Source of the DNA: Halothiobacillus sp.
GTDB taxonomy: Bacteria > Pseudomonadota > Gammaproteobacteria > Halothiobacillales > Halothiobacillaceae
Direction: 5' to 3'
Assembly (NCBI GenBank): GCA_023255735.1
Contig: JAGDVP010000018.1
Span: forward strand, 1 to 64,000
Length of the DNA: 64,000 bases
Both the position numbers and the translations under genes were made by a program. This document shows, piece by piece, positions 35,134 through 44,797 of the stretch. Below the pieces are notes generated by a model. It did not search any database and was not told the origin of the DNA. It was given only the letters and a program-made list of their open reading frames with translations. How positions within the stretch are numbered: the first letter of the stretch is position 1; the number at the start of each line of letters is the position of its first letter.

Positions 35134-36296
35134 TGTCGATTGATACCCAAAATGCCACCGTGTTATTGGCGCAAGATTTAATCCGCCGCGCATCCATTAC
35201 CCCCGATGATGCCGGTTGCCAGAGTTTATTGGCGCAACGCTTATCGGCGGCAGGCTTTGCCATTCAGCGTTTGCGTTTTGGCGAGGTCGATAATCTTTGG
35301 GCCACTTATGGCACCGAAGGCAAGCTCTTTTGCTTTGCAGGCCACACCGATGTGGTGCCCACGGGCGATGCCGCCGCTTGGCGCCAGCCGCCGTTTGCCG
35401 CGACCATTGCCGAGGATGTACTCATTGGCCGGGGCAGCGCCGATATGAAAGGTTCCATCGCCGCCATGGTGACCGCAGTTGAGCGCTTTTTGGGCGCAAA
35501 CCCAAGCCCGCCGTTTCGTATCGCCTTTTTAATCACCAGCGATGAAGAGGGCGTGGCCATTAATGGCACGGTTAAAGTCGTCGAGTGGCTCAAAACCCAG
35601 CGTGAACAGATCGATTGGTGCTTGGTGGGCGAGCCTTCCAGCCGATTGGCCTTGGGCGATGAATATAAAATCGGCCGGCGCGGCTCAATCACCGGCAACT
35701 TGGTCATTCACGGCAAACAAGGGCATGTCGCTTACCCGCATTTGGCGGATAACCCGGTGCACCGCGCCGCACCGTTTTTGGCTGAACTCACGGCGATTGA
35801 ATGGGACAAGGGCAATGCGCACTTTCCGCCCTCCACCCTGCAAATTGCCAATATCCACGCCGGCACCGGTGCGAATAATGTGATTCCCGGCGCGCTCAAC
35901 ATTCAGTTTAATATCCGCTTTAACACCGAAAGTACGGTTGAAAACATCCAAACCCGTGTGGCCGATTTGCTGGCACGCCATCAATTGCGTTACACCCTCG
36001 ATTGGTCGCTCTCCGGTCAGCCGTTTCTCACCCGCACGGGCGATTTTGTTGAAGCCGTTGAAGCCGCCGTCATGACCGTTACCGGCACAAAACCTGTGCC
36101 CTCAACGGCAGGCGGCACCTCGGATGGCCGATTTATTGCCCCCACCGGCGCCGAAGTGATTGAATTAGGCCCGCTCAACGCCACCATCCATCAAATCGAT
36201 GAGCAGGTGCCGGTGGCGCATTTAATCGATTTATCCAAAATTTATGAAGCCTTGCTCAATCAGCTCAACACACGCCAAACGCACCATGACCGGTAA
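35133..36296 (+). CDS. dapE: Succinyl-diaminopimelate desuccinylase
   Basis: A 387-residue zinc-dependent peptidase-family enzyme that removes succinate from N-succinyl-LL-diaminopimelate on the lysine and peptidoglycan path. Metal ligands are visible in [33 protein letters not shown] and the C-terminal [11 protein letters not shown] with IHQIDEQVP. It overlaps yffB at the start codon. murJ follows after 45 nt, another cell-wall gene. Confidence 0.95.
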   Translation: MSIDTQNATVLLAQDLIRRASITPDDAGCQSLLAQRLSAAGFAIQRLRFGEVDNLWATYGTEGKLFCFAGHTDVVPTGDAAAWRQPPFAATIAEDVLIGRGSADMKGSIAAMVTAVERFLGANPSPPFRIAFLITSDEEGVAINGTVKVVEWLKTQREQIDWCLVGEPSSRLALGDEYKIGRRGSITGNLVIHGKQGHVAYPHLADNPVHRAAPFLAELTAIEWDKGNAHFPPSTLQIANIHAGTGANNVIPGALNIQFNIRFNTESTVENIQTRVADLLARHQLRYTLDWSLSGQPFLTRTGDFVEAVEAAVMTVTGTKPVPSTAGGTSDGRFIAPTGAEVIELGPLNATIHQIDEQVPVAHLIDLSKIYEALLNQLNTRQTHHDR

Positions 36297-36341
36297 CTGG
36301 GTTATCGCAGGCAGCCGAACCATCGTGCGGGCGACTCGCGC

Positions 36342-37916
36342 ATGAGCATGCTGCGTTCCACCGCGGTGATCGGCAGCATGACGATGATCTCGCGCGTGCT
36401 CGGCTTTGTGCGCGATATGCTCATGGCGCGGGTATTTGGCGCCAGCCCCGCCACCGATGCGTTTTTTGTGGTCTTCAAAATACCCAATTTTTTGCGCCGG
36501 CTATTTGCTGAAGGGGCGTTTGCGCAAGCCTTTGTGCCAGTGCTCTCGGAATATCGCGAGAAAAATACCCAAGCGGAACTCAAAGACTTTATCGACCACA
36601 TGTTTGGCACGTTAGCAGCCGTGCTCATTGTGGTGGTGGGTTTAGGCATTAGCGCCGCGCCACTGGTTATATCGCTGTTTGCGCCCGGCTTCTCAGATGA
36701 CCCGATGCAGCGGGCTTTGGCGGCGCACATGCTGTGGATTACCTTCCCGTATTTATTTTTTATTTCACTCACCGCCTTTGCCGCCAGCACATTGAACGCC
36801 TTTGGCCGTTTTGCCATGCCCGCACTCGCGCCCATTTGGCTCAATATCACCCTGATTATCGCCACCTTGTTTGCCGCCCCTTGGTTCAAAGAGCCGGTCA
36901 TGGCGCTGGCTTGGGGCGTGTTCCTTGCCGGTATTTTGCAGTTGTTTTTCCTTTTGCCTTTTTTAGCGCGCTTAGGGTTGTTGCCGCGCCCGCGCTTTGG
37001 CCGCCATGCCGGGGTGCGTAAAACCATTCGCCTGATGGTGCCGGCCATGTTTGGCGCTTCCATCACGCAAATTAATTTACTGGTCGATACCATTTTGGCC
37101 TCAATGCTGGCGGTGGGGAGCGTGTCTTGGCTGTATTACAGTGATCGGCTGGTCGAGTTACCGCTTGGCGTGTTTGGGGTAGCCATTTCCACCGTGATTT
37201 TGCCCAAGCTCGCGCGCGCGTTCAGCCGAACCGACCATCAAAACTTTTCGAGCACGCTCAATTGGGCGATTAAATTTACCGTGTTATTGGGCTTGCCCAT
37301 TTGCGCGGGGTTGGTTGTGCTGGCGCAACCGATGCTGGCCACGTTATTTGAATACGGCTCGTTTAATGCCTTTGATACCCACATGGTGGCGCTCGCGATG
37401 TCGGCCTATGCGCTGGGCTTGCCTGCTTTTTTGCTGATCAAAATTTTCGCCCCCGGGTTTTATGCGCGGCAAGATACCCAAACCCCAGTCAAAATTGGTT
37501 TGGTCGCCGTGGGTGCCAATTTGCTGTTCAAAGCCCTCATCGTGCTGCCGTGGATGTTTTTATTGGGTGGTTATGCCGCGCATGTGGGGCTTGCGCTCAC
37601 CACCGCCATGGCCGCTTGGGTGAACCTCGGGTTACTCGCGTTTTTTTTGCACAAACGCGCCGCTTGGAAACCCGACCCCGCTTTGTGGCGCTTTATTCGC
37701 CAAGTCTTCGCCGCCACCTTGATGATGACCGCGATGTTAATTTGGTTGCGACCCGCTGCCAGCGACTGGACGCAAGCCACCGCCTTAAGCCGCATCGGTT
37801 GGCTGCTCGGGCTCATTGGCGGCGGCATTAGTGTGTTTGCCCTAGCCGCTGCAATAGTAGGCCTGCACCCCAAGCGCTTATGGGCGGGCTTACAAAATAC
37901 CGATCCCCTGCCTTAA
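36342..37916 (+). CDS. murJ: Lipid II flippase MurJ
   Basis: A 524-residue MOP-superfamily membrane protein with about 14 helices that moves lipid II across the inner membrane for peptidoglycan assembly. The N-terminal signature SRVLGFVRDMLMARVFGAS and the segment FVVFKIPNFLRRLFAEGAF are typical of MurJ. Length is normal. It lies on the same strand just after dapE. Confidence 0.94.
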   Translation: MSMLRSTAVIGSMTMISRVLGFVRDMLMARVFGASPATDAFFVVFKIPNFLRRLFAEGAFAQAFVPVLSEYREKNTQAELKDFIDHMFGTLAAVLIVVVGLGISAAPLVISLFAPGFSDDPMQRALAAHMLWITFPYLFFISLTAFAASTLNAFGRFAMPALAPIWLNITLIIATLFAAPWFKEPVMALAWGVFLAGILQLFFLLPFLARLGLLPRPRFGRHAGVRKTIRLMVPAMFGASITQINLLVDTILASMLAVGSVSWLYYSDRLVELPLGVFGVAISTVILPKLARAFSRTDHQNFSSTLNWAIKFTVLLGLPICAGLVVLAQPMLATLFEYGSFNAFDTHMVALAMSAYALGLPAFLLIKIFAPGFYARQDTQTPVKIGLVAVGANLLFKALIVLPWMFLLGGYAAHVGLALTTAMAAWVNLGLLAFFLHKRAAWKPDPALWRFIRQVFAATLMMTAMLIWLRPAASDWTQATALSRIGWLLGLIGGGISVFALAAAIVGLHPKRLWAGLQNTDPLP

Positions 37917-38003
37917 TAGGCTGCGGCGCGGGCACTGATGCTGCTAACCTATGGGGTAGCGCCATGCCAATCACCGCAACAACCCCACATTGAAGGGATG
38001 TTT

Positions 38004-39230
38004 ATGCCCGCTCCCATCACCGCCGCCTCAACGCCGCCCTTGGCCACCGCCACCCAATACCGCGTGCTGGGCGCGATTAGTGTGTCGCATTTTTTGAACG
38101 ACATGATGCAATCGCTCATGATCTCGATTTATCCCTTGTTCAAAAGCAATTTTGATTTAAGTTTTGCGCAAATCGGCTTAATCACCCTCTGCTTTCAGCT
38201 CACCGCCGCTATTTTGCAGCCGCTCATTGGGCAAGCCATTGATAGACGCCCCATGCCTTATTCGTTGGTGTACGGCATGGGCTTTACCTTCAGCGGGCTT
38301 ATTACCTTGGCCTTAGCGCCCAGCTATGGTTTTTTGTTGGCGGGCGCGGCGTTGGTGGGCATAGGCTCATCGATTTTTCACCCCGAATCCTCGCGCGTGG
38401 CGCGCATGGCCGCCGGTGCGCGCCCCGGCTTAGCACAATCCATCTTTCAGGTGGGGGGCAATGGCGGCACCGCAGCGGGGCCCTTGCTCGCCGCCTTAGT
38501 TGTGATTCCGCACGGGCAAATCAGTATTTCTTGGTTCAGCATCGCCGCCCTGCTGGCCGTCCTGGTGCTTTATCAGGTAGGGAAATGGGCCGCCGCGCAA
38601 CACCGCAAACCCAAAACGGCACGTCAACTGCCACCCGTGCACCTATCACGCCGCTTGCGGCTTTGGCTTTTGGCCGCGTTACTCACCTTAATGTTCTCCA
38701 AGTTTTTGTACTTGGCGAGCATGAATAACTACCTCACCTTCTACCTGATTCACAGGTTTAATCTCAGTGTGCCCGATGCGCAATTGCATTTGTTTGTTTT
38801 GCTGTTTGCCGTGGCCGCCGGCACCTTGCTCGGTGGGCCCATTGGCGATCGCATTGGCCGCCAACGGGTCATTATGTTGTCCATTTTAGGCGTTGCGCCC
38901 TTCACCCTCTTGTTGCCGCATGTGGGGCTTGCGGCGCAATCCATGCTGCTTTTAGTGATTGGTTTTGTGCTGGCTTCCGCCTTTCCGGCCATGGTGGTGT
39001 ACGCCCAAGAGCTATTCCCCGAGCGAATCGGCGCCATCTCAGGGTTATTTTTTGGCTTTGCATTTGGCACCGCAGGAATTGGTGCGGCGGTGCTAGGTCA
39101 ACTCGCTGATCGCTTTGGCATTGCCCACTTGATTTTGGTGTGCAGCTTTTTGCCGCTGATTGGCTTTTTGGCCTTATTTTTACCTAACCTGCGCGCCCAA
39201 CAAGAACCCGCAAGCATCGCGCGGACTTAA
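38004..39230 (+). CDS. MFS transporter, Fsr (fosmidomycin resistance)-like
   Basis: A 408-residue membrane protein with 12 predicted helices. HFLNDMMQSLMISIYPLFK at the start and GSSIFHPESSRVARMAAG in the loop match the Fsr branch of the major facilitator superfamily. Such exporters expel fosmidomycin or related compounds. GAAGGGA precedes the ATG at 38004; an ATG two codons upstream is also possible. It is 88 nt after murJ. Confidence 0.88.
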   Translation: MPAPITAASTPPLATATQYRVLGAISVSHFLNDMMQSLMISIYPLFKSNFDLSFAQIGLITLCFQLTAAILQPLIGQAIDRRPMPYSLVYGMGFTFSGLITLALAPSYGFLLAGAALVGIGSSIFHPESSRVARMAAGARPGLAQSIFQVGGNGGTAAGPLLAALVVIPHGQISISWFSIAALLAVLVLYQVGKWAAAQHRKPKTARQLPPVHLSRRLRLWLLAALLTLMFSKFLYLASMNNYLTFYLIHRFNLSVPDAQLHLFVLLFAVAAGTLLGGPIGDRIGRQRVIMLSILGVAPFTLLLPHVGLAAQSMLLLVIGFVLASAFPAMVVYAQELFPERIGAISGLFFGFAFGTAGIGAAVLGQLADRFGIAHLILVCSFLPLIGFLALFLPNLRAQQEPASIART

Positions 39231-39235
39231 TGCCG

Positions 39236-39958
39236 CTATTTTGACGATGAGGTGTGTTTGCGCGCAGCAATTTCATCCCAGTCGATGTTATTGCAGGCTT
39301 CGCAATGCTCCTTGTGCACGCCCAGTTTAACCAGCAGCCAATGAATTTTGCAGCCCATGCAAAACCCCAAAACGGCTTCAAGCCACATAAAAGCAATGCA
39401 CACAAAAATCAGCAAGGGAATCCAAAACGCCATGTAGTTGGCGGTTTCAGGGAGCAAATGATGCCCCGCGAGGGTATTGACCCAAGTGGCCAGCGTGCTG
39501 GGGTTAAAGAAGGCCAAGCACAGCATAATCATAATCGAGCCCAGCCCCCACGCGTAGCGCTTAGGCGTTAAGGGCTTCCAGACCGCCGGTTGTTTGCGCG
39601 CTAAAAAGCTGGCAATCAAAATCGTGGGCGATAGGCGCGAGCTCCACACGAATAAGCCGGCCAGCATTTCAAACAGGCCATACAGCAAAGCCCAAGTTTG
39701 GTAGGTGTAATCCCAAGTGCGGCGAATGACGTTCGCCGAATAAATAATATGCCCATCCCAATCGGTGTCGAGGGTGTCTTTGATGGTGTCGCCATCGACA
39801 ATCCAGTGGCCACCAAAAATGGCCGACCACAGCGTGAGCCCCATGTAGAGCGGAATAACCAACAAAAACCCGGCGCGTATGCGAACGGCCGTATCGTTAA
39901 TCATCACGGGGGATTCTTTGGGATCACGAAACCAAAGATTTTTAATCACTTGCCACAT
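39236..39958 (-). CDS. DUF4395-like membrane protein
   Basis: 240 residues with four or five membrane helices. The ARKQPAVWKPLTPKRYAWGLG loop and the C-terminal LEAVLGFCMGCKIHWLL segment resemble DUF4395. Cys pairs FCMGC and HCEAC lie at the membrane edge, so it could bind a metal or take part in thiol chemistry. Similar genes sit near sulfur and thiol redox genes elsewhere. The ATG at 39958 has AGGAG upstream. Its function is unknown. Confidence 0.7.
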   Translation of the reverse strand: MWQVIKNLWFRDPKESPVMINDTAVRIRAGFLLVIPLYMGLTLWSAIFGGHWIVDGDTIKDTLDTDWDGHIIYSANVIRRTWDYTYQTWALLYGLFEMLAGLFVWSSRLSPTILIASFLARKQPAVWKPLTPKRYAWGLGSIMIMLCLAFFNPSTLATWVNTLAGHHLLPETANYMAFWIPLLIFVCIAFMWLEAVLGFCMGCKIHWLLVKLGVHKEHCEACNNIDWDEIAARKHTSSSK

Positions 39959-40131
39959 TTGAGCGCTCCTGAATTTATTATTCGCACAGTTTATGGGCAA
40001 CAGCATGAGCCAATTGATTAGCAAGTTCTAATTGAGCTTTCTTATGCCAGATTGTTAAGCCCGATACTCGGGATTAGCACCTGCCGGCCCGCGCGGTCTG
40101 TTCATTCGGCCAACGCCGCTTGGAAAACGCC

Positions 40132-40971
40132 TTAATACCGCCCGGGCAAAACGCCGCTGATGGCAATTGCCCCGGTGGCATCGGGGCGCCCGAGCAACTT
40201 AAGCTGTTCGGCTAAGGCGGCGCTTGCTTGCGCGCTTGGCTTCAAGCTGCCCGCAATGGCGGGCGCGGTGATAATGGGCCAGCCGCTCGTGACAACAAGT
40301 TCACCACTTAAAGGCGCGGTGGCGCTCGCTTGGGGGGTGAGCGTTAGGGTGAGCTGCGCTTGATCCAATCGGGCTACCGCTTGAATATCACCCAACGCCA
40401 GCGGCGCGGTGGTGGTGATTTGCGCATTTTGCCACAGGGCGGTGCCGGCCGCCGCGGTGAGCGCCCAGCCGGTGGGCACCCGATTAAGCTGTGCATTGCC
40501 TTGTAATTGCACCGTACCGCCCAACGGCCAAGCGGTGAGTAATTTCAAGAGCGGGCTTGCCGCCGAGAGCTGCGCTTGCAGCGCGGTTAGGCGGATTTGC
40601 TGGGGCGTCGTGGCGACGAGCGCACTTGCCTCAACCCCGGCGCCTTGAATCTTTACCTGCCAAGTGGGCTTGAGCATAAACAATGAGCTTAACTGCAATT
40701 GGGTTGTTACCTGCAAGGGGGCAATTTGTGGGGCGCCAAGCTGCCACTGCCCGTGCCAAAAAGTGCCCGCGATGGGCACAAGCGACACCCCGGCGGGCAG
40801 GGCTTGCGCCGGCACGCGCAGCAAGGTGAGCGGCGCGGTCAACGCTAGGGTCACGATAAAACTCAATACAAGGCTGCTAAGCGCCAGCCAAAAAAAACGC
40901 CGCCGCTCAGCTTGTTGGGGTTTTGGGCTGTGTGCCGCGCGTTCACGGCGAGGTGCTCGGGCGAGGTTCAT
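40132..40971 (-). CDS. gspN: Type II secretion protein GspN
   Basis: A 279-residue protein: cytoplasmic basic N-terminus, one membrane helix (residues 26-48) and a large periplasmic domain of beta repeats, as in GspN. It is dispensable in many systems. Its ATG overlaps the gspM stop by 4 nt (ATGA), and it is the last gene of the gsp operon. Confidence 0.85.
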   Translation of the reverse strand: MNLARAPRRERAAHSPKPQQAERRRFFWLALSSLVLSFIVTLALTAPLTLLRVPAQALPAGVSLVPIAGTFWHGQWQLGAPQIAPLQVTTQLQLSSLFMLKPTWQVKIQGAGVEASALVATTPQQIRLTALQAQLSAASPLLKLLTAWPLGGTVQLQGNAQLNRVPTGWALTAAAGTALWQNAQITTTAPLALGDIQAVARLDQAQLTLTLTPQASATAPLSGELVVTSGWPIITAPAIAGSLKPSAQASAALAEQLKLLGRPDATGAIAISGVLPGRY

Positions 40972-41504
40972 ACGCCCGCCCGCCGCCCTAATTGAATGGA
41001 GGCATCCACAAGCCCGGTTTTGCTGCCTGGCTGCGGGGTAATTTCTAATTGCACCACGCCAAAACCTGCGCTACTAGCCTCTGCCAACCAGCGCAGCAAA
41101 GAATCAAACGGCACGGCTGAAAACTTTAACTGCACGCGCTCGCGGCCATCTGCGTCATTGGCGACCGGTTGGCGCTGGGTGAGTTGCGGCTCAATCCCCA
41201 TGGCGCGCGCTGCTTGCTCTACCCACACCATTAAGGCAACCGATTGGGTTTGGCTGGCCTTGGCAGGCGCGCCGGCACGCATTAATGTTTGTTTGGCCTC
41301 TTGGGTGAATGCGGCCAGCTTTTGGGTACTTTCTAGCTGCAACGTGGCCGATTTGGCGGCTTGCTGTATGGGGCTCCAAATGAGCTGATAGGCAAGTAAC
41401 AGCGATATGACTAGCATAGCTAGGCGTAACGTGCGTTGCTCTTGCGGGGTGCGTTGCCGCCAAAAGGCTCGAACCGCTTGGATCATTGGGGTTGCAGGGT
41501 TCAT
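40968..41504 (-). CDS. gspM: Type II secretion protein GspM
   Basis: A 178-residue bitopic inner-membrane protein: one helix (residues 28-44) and a periplasmic ferredoxin-like domain. It partners GspL in the inner-membrane assembly platform. The start overlaps the gspL stop by 4 nt. Length and order (L, M, N) support the call; sequence conservation is low in this family. Confidence 0.87.
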   Translation of the reverse strand: MNPATPMIQAVRAFWRQRTPQEQRTLRLAMLVISLLLAYQLIWSPIQQAAKSATLQLESTQKLAAFTQEAKQTLMRAGAPAKASQTQSVALMVWVEQAARAMGIEPQLTQRQPVANDADGRERVQLKFSAVPFDSLLRWLAEASSAGFGVVQLEITPQPGSKTGLVDASIQLGRRAGV

Positions 41505-42754
41505 TGGATTTGCTCCACACCGATGCGCATATGCGCGACGCCGGCATCGACGCCGGCATCAATTTGGCTCACGGCAAAGCCATTGGCCGCCGTGGGCGAG
41601 GGTTTTAGTTGCTCGAACAATTTTTGCAGCACCGTATATTTTTCTGCCACTAACGAGAGGGTGAGTTTTTGCTCACGCCATTGCATTGATTCAATCGCCA
41701 ATTTCGGATCCTCGGGCAGGGCTGCGTGGTAGGCGGCACCAAAATAAGCCAGCATGGGCAATAAGCCATCCGACGCAGCACCCGCACTGCGCGCATCGAG
41801 CGCTTGCTGCAATTGCACTTGAATATTCACAACCCGGGTCACATTGGGCAGGGCGGCATGAAAATCGCGCTCGATTTGCTGATTTAATTGTTGAATGAGC
41901 CGATCTTTCTTCCAAGTATCAATGCTCTGATTGATTAACGTTAAGCCCAGCACCGCCAGCAAAACGCCCGCCGCTTGCCGCCAGCGGCGCAGGCTTTTTT
42001 GCTGTCCCGCCGCGCGGGGGGATTCGATCGCAGATAAGGGCTGATTCGCACTCAAGCCTGCGCGCCAAAGGCGGCACCAATCAGCCAAGGCAGGCTCGGG
42101 CTGCGTGTTAAATTGGATGGCCGGCGGCCAATTGGGTGGCTGCGCGGCCACCATGTGCAAGGTCACCCGCGCGGGGGGTTGCTCAAGACGCGTGAGAATG
42201 CGCGCCAATTGCTCAGCCGGATTGGCGCCCGCTATCACGGGAAAGGCCATGCCCTCGTGCGCGCCGGTCAGCACGCTCAAGCTGCCACTGGCCGGCTCTG
42301 CCCACACCGCAAACTCGCCCGGTTCAGGTACAGGCAACACAGCGGCGGCGGCGAGCATCTGCGTGGGCGCCAGTCCAAGCTCTGCTAACGCCGCGAGCAC
42401 TTGGTCCCTTAAGGGTGCGTTCACTAAGAGCACCGGCCAAAGGCCAGGGGCTTGCGGGCGCAACCCCAACACCGATACTAATTGCTCGGGTTCATCTAAG
42501 GCTAAATCTTCCAGCGCGAACGGCAGGGCTTGCAGCGCTTTTTCCCGCGAGGTGCCGGGGATGGATACCTGCATCCGGCTGCATCCGGCATTGGGCAGTA
42601 AAACGCACAGGGGTCGCGCGCGGCGCTCGGGGCGCTCGGCCAGCCAATCCGCAAACGCGGTCCAATTGCCACGCATCGGCTCTGCAGCGGGCGCGCACCA
42701 CAGCAATTGGGTCACGGTAAGATCGGTTACAAACAGGATAATAGAGTCAGACAT
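41501..42754 (-). CDS. gspL: Type II secretion protein GspL
   Basis: A 417-residue inner-membrane protein. The cytoplasmic N-terminal domain has an actin-like fold (KALQALPFALEDLALDEPEQL), one membrane helix lies near residues 255-275, and a periplasmic domain follows. GspL binds the GspE ATPase on the inside and GspM outside. It overlaps gspK by 28 nt at its start and gspM by 4 nt at its end. Confidence 0.9.
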   Translation of the reverse strand: MSDSIILFVTDLTVTQLLWCAPAAEPMRGNWTAFADWLAERPERRARPLCVLLPNAGCSRMQVSIPGTSREKALQALPFALEDLALDEPEQLVSVLGLRPQAPGLWPVLLVNAPLRDQVLAALAELGLAPTQMLAAAAVLPVPEPGEFAVWAEPASGSLSVLTGAHEGMAFPVIAGANPAEQLARILTRLEQPPARVTLHMVAAQPPNWPPAIQFNTQPEPALADWCRLWRAGLSANQPLSAIESPRAAGQQKSLRRWRQAAGVLLAVLGLTLINQSIDTWKKDRLIQQLNQQIERDFHAALPNVTRVVNIQVQLQQALDARSAGAASDGLLPMLAYFGAAYHAALPEDPKLAIESMQWREQKLTLSLVAEKYTVLQKLFEQLKPSPTAANGFAVSQIDAGVDAGVAHMRIGVEQIQ

Positions 42755-43668
42755 GCGTGATCACTCAGGGCAATAAGGCGGGCATTGCCCGAACTTGGGC
42801 GTTCAATCATCGCGTACCGATGACGGGTCACGGTATCCATCGAAACCGTGACGGCAACTAAAAAAAATTGGCTATTCACCGATAAACCATCGGGCTGGGT
42901 AACGCGCCCGCCAAACAAGGGTCCGGCCAGAAAATCCGCCACCGAACCGATATTTTTAGGCGGTGTTTTAGGATTTGCTGACGGCAAATTAGCCGTATTC
43001 GCACCCAAGGCCTGCAACACGGTGGGCGAGGCGCTATTGAGGTTGATGGGCGTGCCCACAGGCAAGGCCGTGACAAACGGTGCCAAGCTCTGGTAATACG
43101 CCGGGGTTACGCCGGCCAGTTGCCGCAACTCGGTGACTGAAAACATCGCTTGCCCCGCGGGCATTTGGCCTGCTCGGGCGGCGCTGCTGCTAAAGCCTAA
43201 ATCGAGCGAGCGGCTTGGGTCAATGAACCCGATGATTTCGTTGCTGATATCGGGGCTTAAATTCAACACGCGCAGTAAATTTTGAAAGCGCTCTTGTTCG
43301 AGCACATTGACTTTACCCTCTCGCGTGATGAGGTTATTGAGATTAAACCGGCCTTGCATGTCGGTGATCCGCACGGAGATGGTGGCGCCATCGATGGGAA
43401 TACTCGCCAAGGGCCGCGCCCACGCATCCGAAGGGCCATCGATGCTGCGATCATCTTGATTGAGCAAAGCTTCGGCCAAAATAAAAGCGCTGTTGGCCAG
43501 TTCATCGGCGCGCGCGCCATTTTCAAAGGCGGCGGTGGCATTAAAGGCATTTTGGTTGCGGGTGATTAGGGTTGCGGCCAGCCCCGTGGCAATAGCCAAA
43601 ACGAGCAAGGCAACAATCAGCGCCACCCCGCCTTGGCGCTTGGGATGAGCATGATGCCAAAGCCTCAT
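42727..43668 (-). CDS. gspK: Minor pseudopilin GspK
   Basis: A 313-residue minor pseudopilin with the prepilin leader RQGGVALIVALLVLAIATG. Glu at position +5 of the mature protein is absent, as usual for GspK. The large C-terminal domain contains the FNLNNLI and GFIDPS segments and helix-rich repeats. GspK forms the tip complex with GspI and GspJ. It overlaps gspJ by 4 nt. Confidence 0.92.
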   Translation of the reverse strand: MRLWHHAHPKRQGGVALIVALLVLAIATGLAATLITRNQNAFNATAAFENGARADELANSAFILAEALLNQDDRSIDGPSDAWARPLASIPIDGATISVRITDMQGRFNLNNLITREGKVNVLEQERFQNLLRVLNLSPDISNEIIGFIDPSRSLDLGFSSSAARAGQMPAGQAMFSVTELRQLAGVTPAYYQSLAPFVTALPVGTPINLNSASPTVLQALGANTANLPSANPKTPPKNIGSVADFLAGPLFGGRVTQPDGLSVNSQFFLVAVTVSMDTVTRHRYAMIERPSSGNARLIALSDHACLTLLSCL

Positions 43669-44342
43669 GGTGCACGCCCACCCACTTCATTATCGACGGT
43701 GTTTGCCGGCGGCGGCGGGGTTACGGGGGCGGGCAGAGGCCAATCAGCCACCGGCGCCACCGTCATGCGCAAAGGCGGCATGTTTTTGAGGCTAATTTGC
43801 ACTTCTATGGCTTTGGGTAAGCCCGCCGAGGGCTCATTGATGGGCGGCCAATCGCTCATCGCTTGATTATTCATATCAAAAAACACAAGGTTAATTTTTT
43901 GCACACCGCGCAGCAGTATCTGCCAATCGGGGTCGGCGGCACTGTTGCCAATCGCCCCATCCACCGGGATAAATTGCGCACGTTCTAAATTGCCCTGCTC
44001 AAGCCGCCAACGCACCAGCATTAACTGCGATTGGGCAGCATCCCAGGGATTGGCGGCGCCTAGGCGGGTTAGGGTTAATAAATTCATGCCACCACCGGCA
44101 AATTCCGGCACCTCGCCGCCTAAGGCATCGCGCGCGGCACGATCAATCGAAAACGTTAAATCGCTGCGCATCTGGCGCAAGCCCGCTTGCATTTGCGCCA
44201 GCTGTTCCGTTTGATCTTGCACAATCGCACTTTGTTTTATCACCGTATTCAAACCGCCGTAGGCCATCACCCCGACCACTGCAAAAATCGCAATCGCCAC
44301 CAGCAATTCAAGCAAGGTAAACCCCCGTGTGCGCCGCTTCAT
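43665..44342 (-). CDS. gspJ: Minor pseudopilin GspJ
   Basis: A 225-residue minor pseudopilin. The N-terminus RTRGFTLLELLVAIAIFAV shows the Gly-Phe cleavage site and Glu+5 of class III prepilins. The family segment LAQMQAGLRQMRSDL follows. It forms the pseudopilus tip with GspI and GspK. Its ends overlap gspI and gspK by 4 nt each. Confidence 0.92.
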   Translation of the reverse strand: MKRRTRGFTLLELLVAIAIFAVVGVMAYGGLNTVIKQSAIVQDQTEQLAQMQAGLRQMRSDLTFSIDRAARDALGGEVPEFAGGGMNLLTLTRLGAANPWDAAQSQLMLVRWRLEQGNLERAQFIPVDGAIGNSAADPDWQILLRGVQKINLVFFDMNNQAMSDWPPINEPSAGLPKAIEVQISLKNMPPLRMTVAPVADWPLPAPVTPPPPANTVDNEVGGRAP

Positions 44343-44797
44343 GGCATCTTGCTCGGCGTTTGTGGCGCAGCGGGGGTCGGAGTTTGGGTTTGGGGCGTGG
44401 CTGGCGAATTATTCGGGCGCGCGGGCGGCGGCGGATAAAAATAGGTGATGATGCTGGCTTGCCCTTCATACGGCGCCGGCGTTTTCACAAAATAGCTCAC
44501 CTTGAGCACGCCGGGAATTTGCCCGGCCTCCACGGTTTGGCGCACCGGCCAATTTTGCCCCTCGATGACCACCACACTATTTTGGGTGCCCACCTCGGGC
44601 GCCACCGCGGCCAGTTGCAGGCGGGCGCACAAATCTTCGGCGATCACCGTGGCGGCGGTATCGGCACGTAGGGAGCGCAGCATTTGCGCGCTCTGGCCGC
44701 TGACTTTAATCACCGCGCCCAATGCAATGGCCAAAATCACGAGCGCTACCAGCACTTCCAGCAAGGTAAACCCTTGACTTTGGGCGGGCCGGCTCAT
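44339..44797 (-). CDS. gspI: Minor pseudopilin GspI
   Basis: A 152-residue minor pseudopilin with a prepilin N-terminus SQGFTLLEVLVALVILAIAL and a short periplasmic domain. The C-terminal 30 residues are rich in Pro and Thr and look unstructured, longer than in typical GspI. Starts and stops overlap gspH and gspJ by 4 nt. Confidence 0.9.
   Translation of the reverse strand: MSRPAQSQGFTLLEVLVALVILAIALGAVIKVSGQSAQMLRSLRADTAATVIAEDLCARLQLAAVAPEVGTQNSVVVIEGQNWPVRQTVEAGQIPGVLKVSYFVKTPAPYEGQASIITYFYPPPPARPNNSPATPQTQTPTPAAPQTPSKMP

Noticed and set aside
42105-42776. 223-codon plus-strand frame over gspL
   Set aside because: Antisense shadow of gspL with no recognisable domain.
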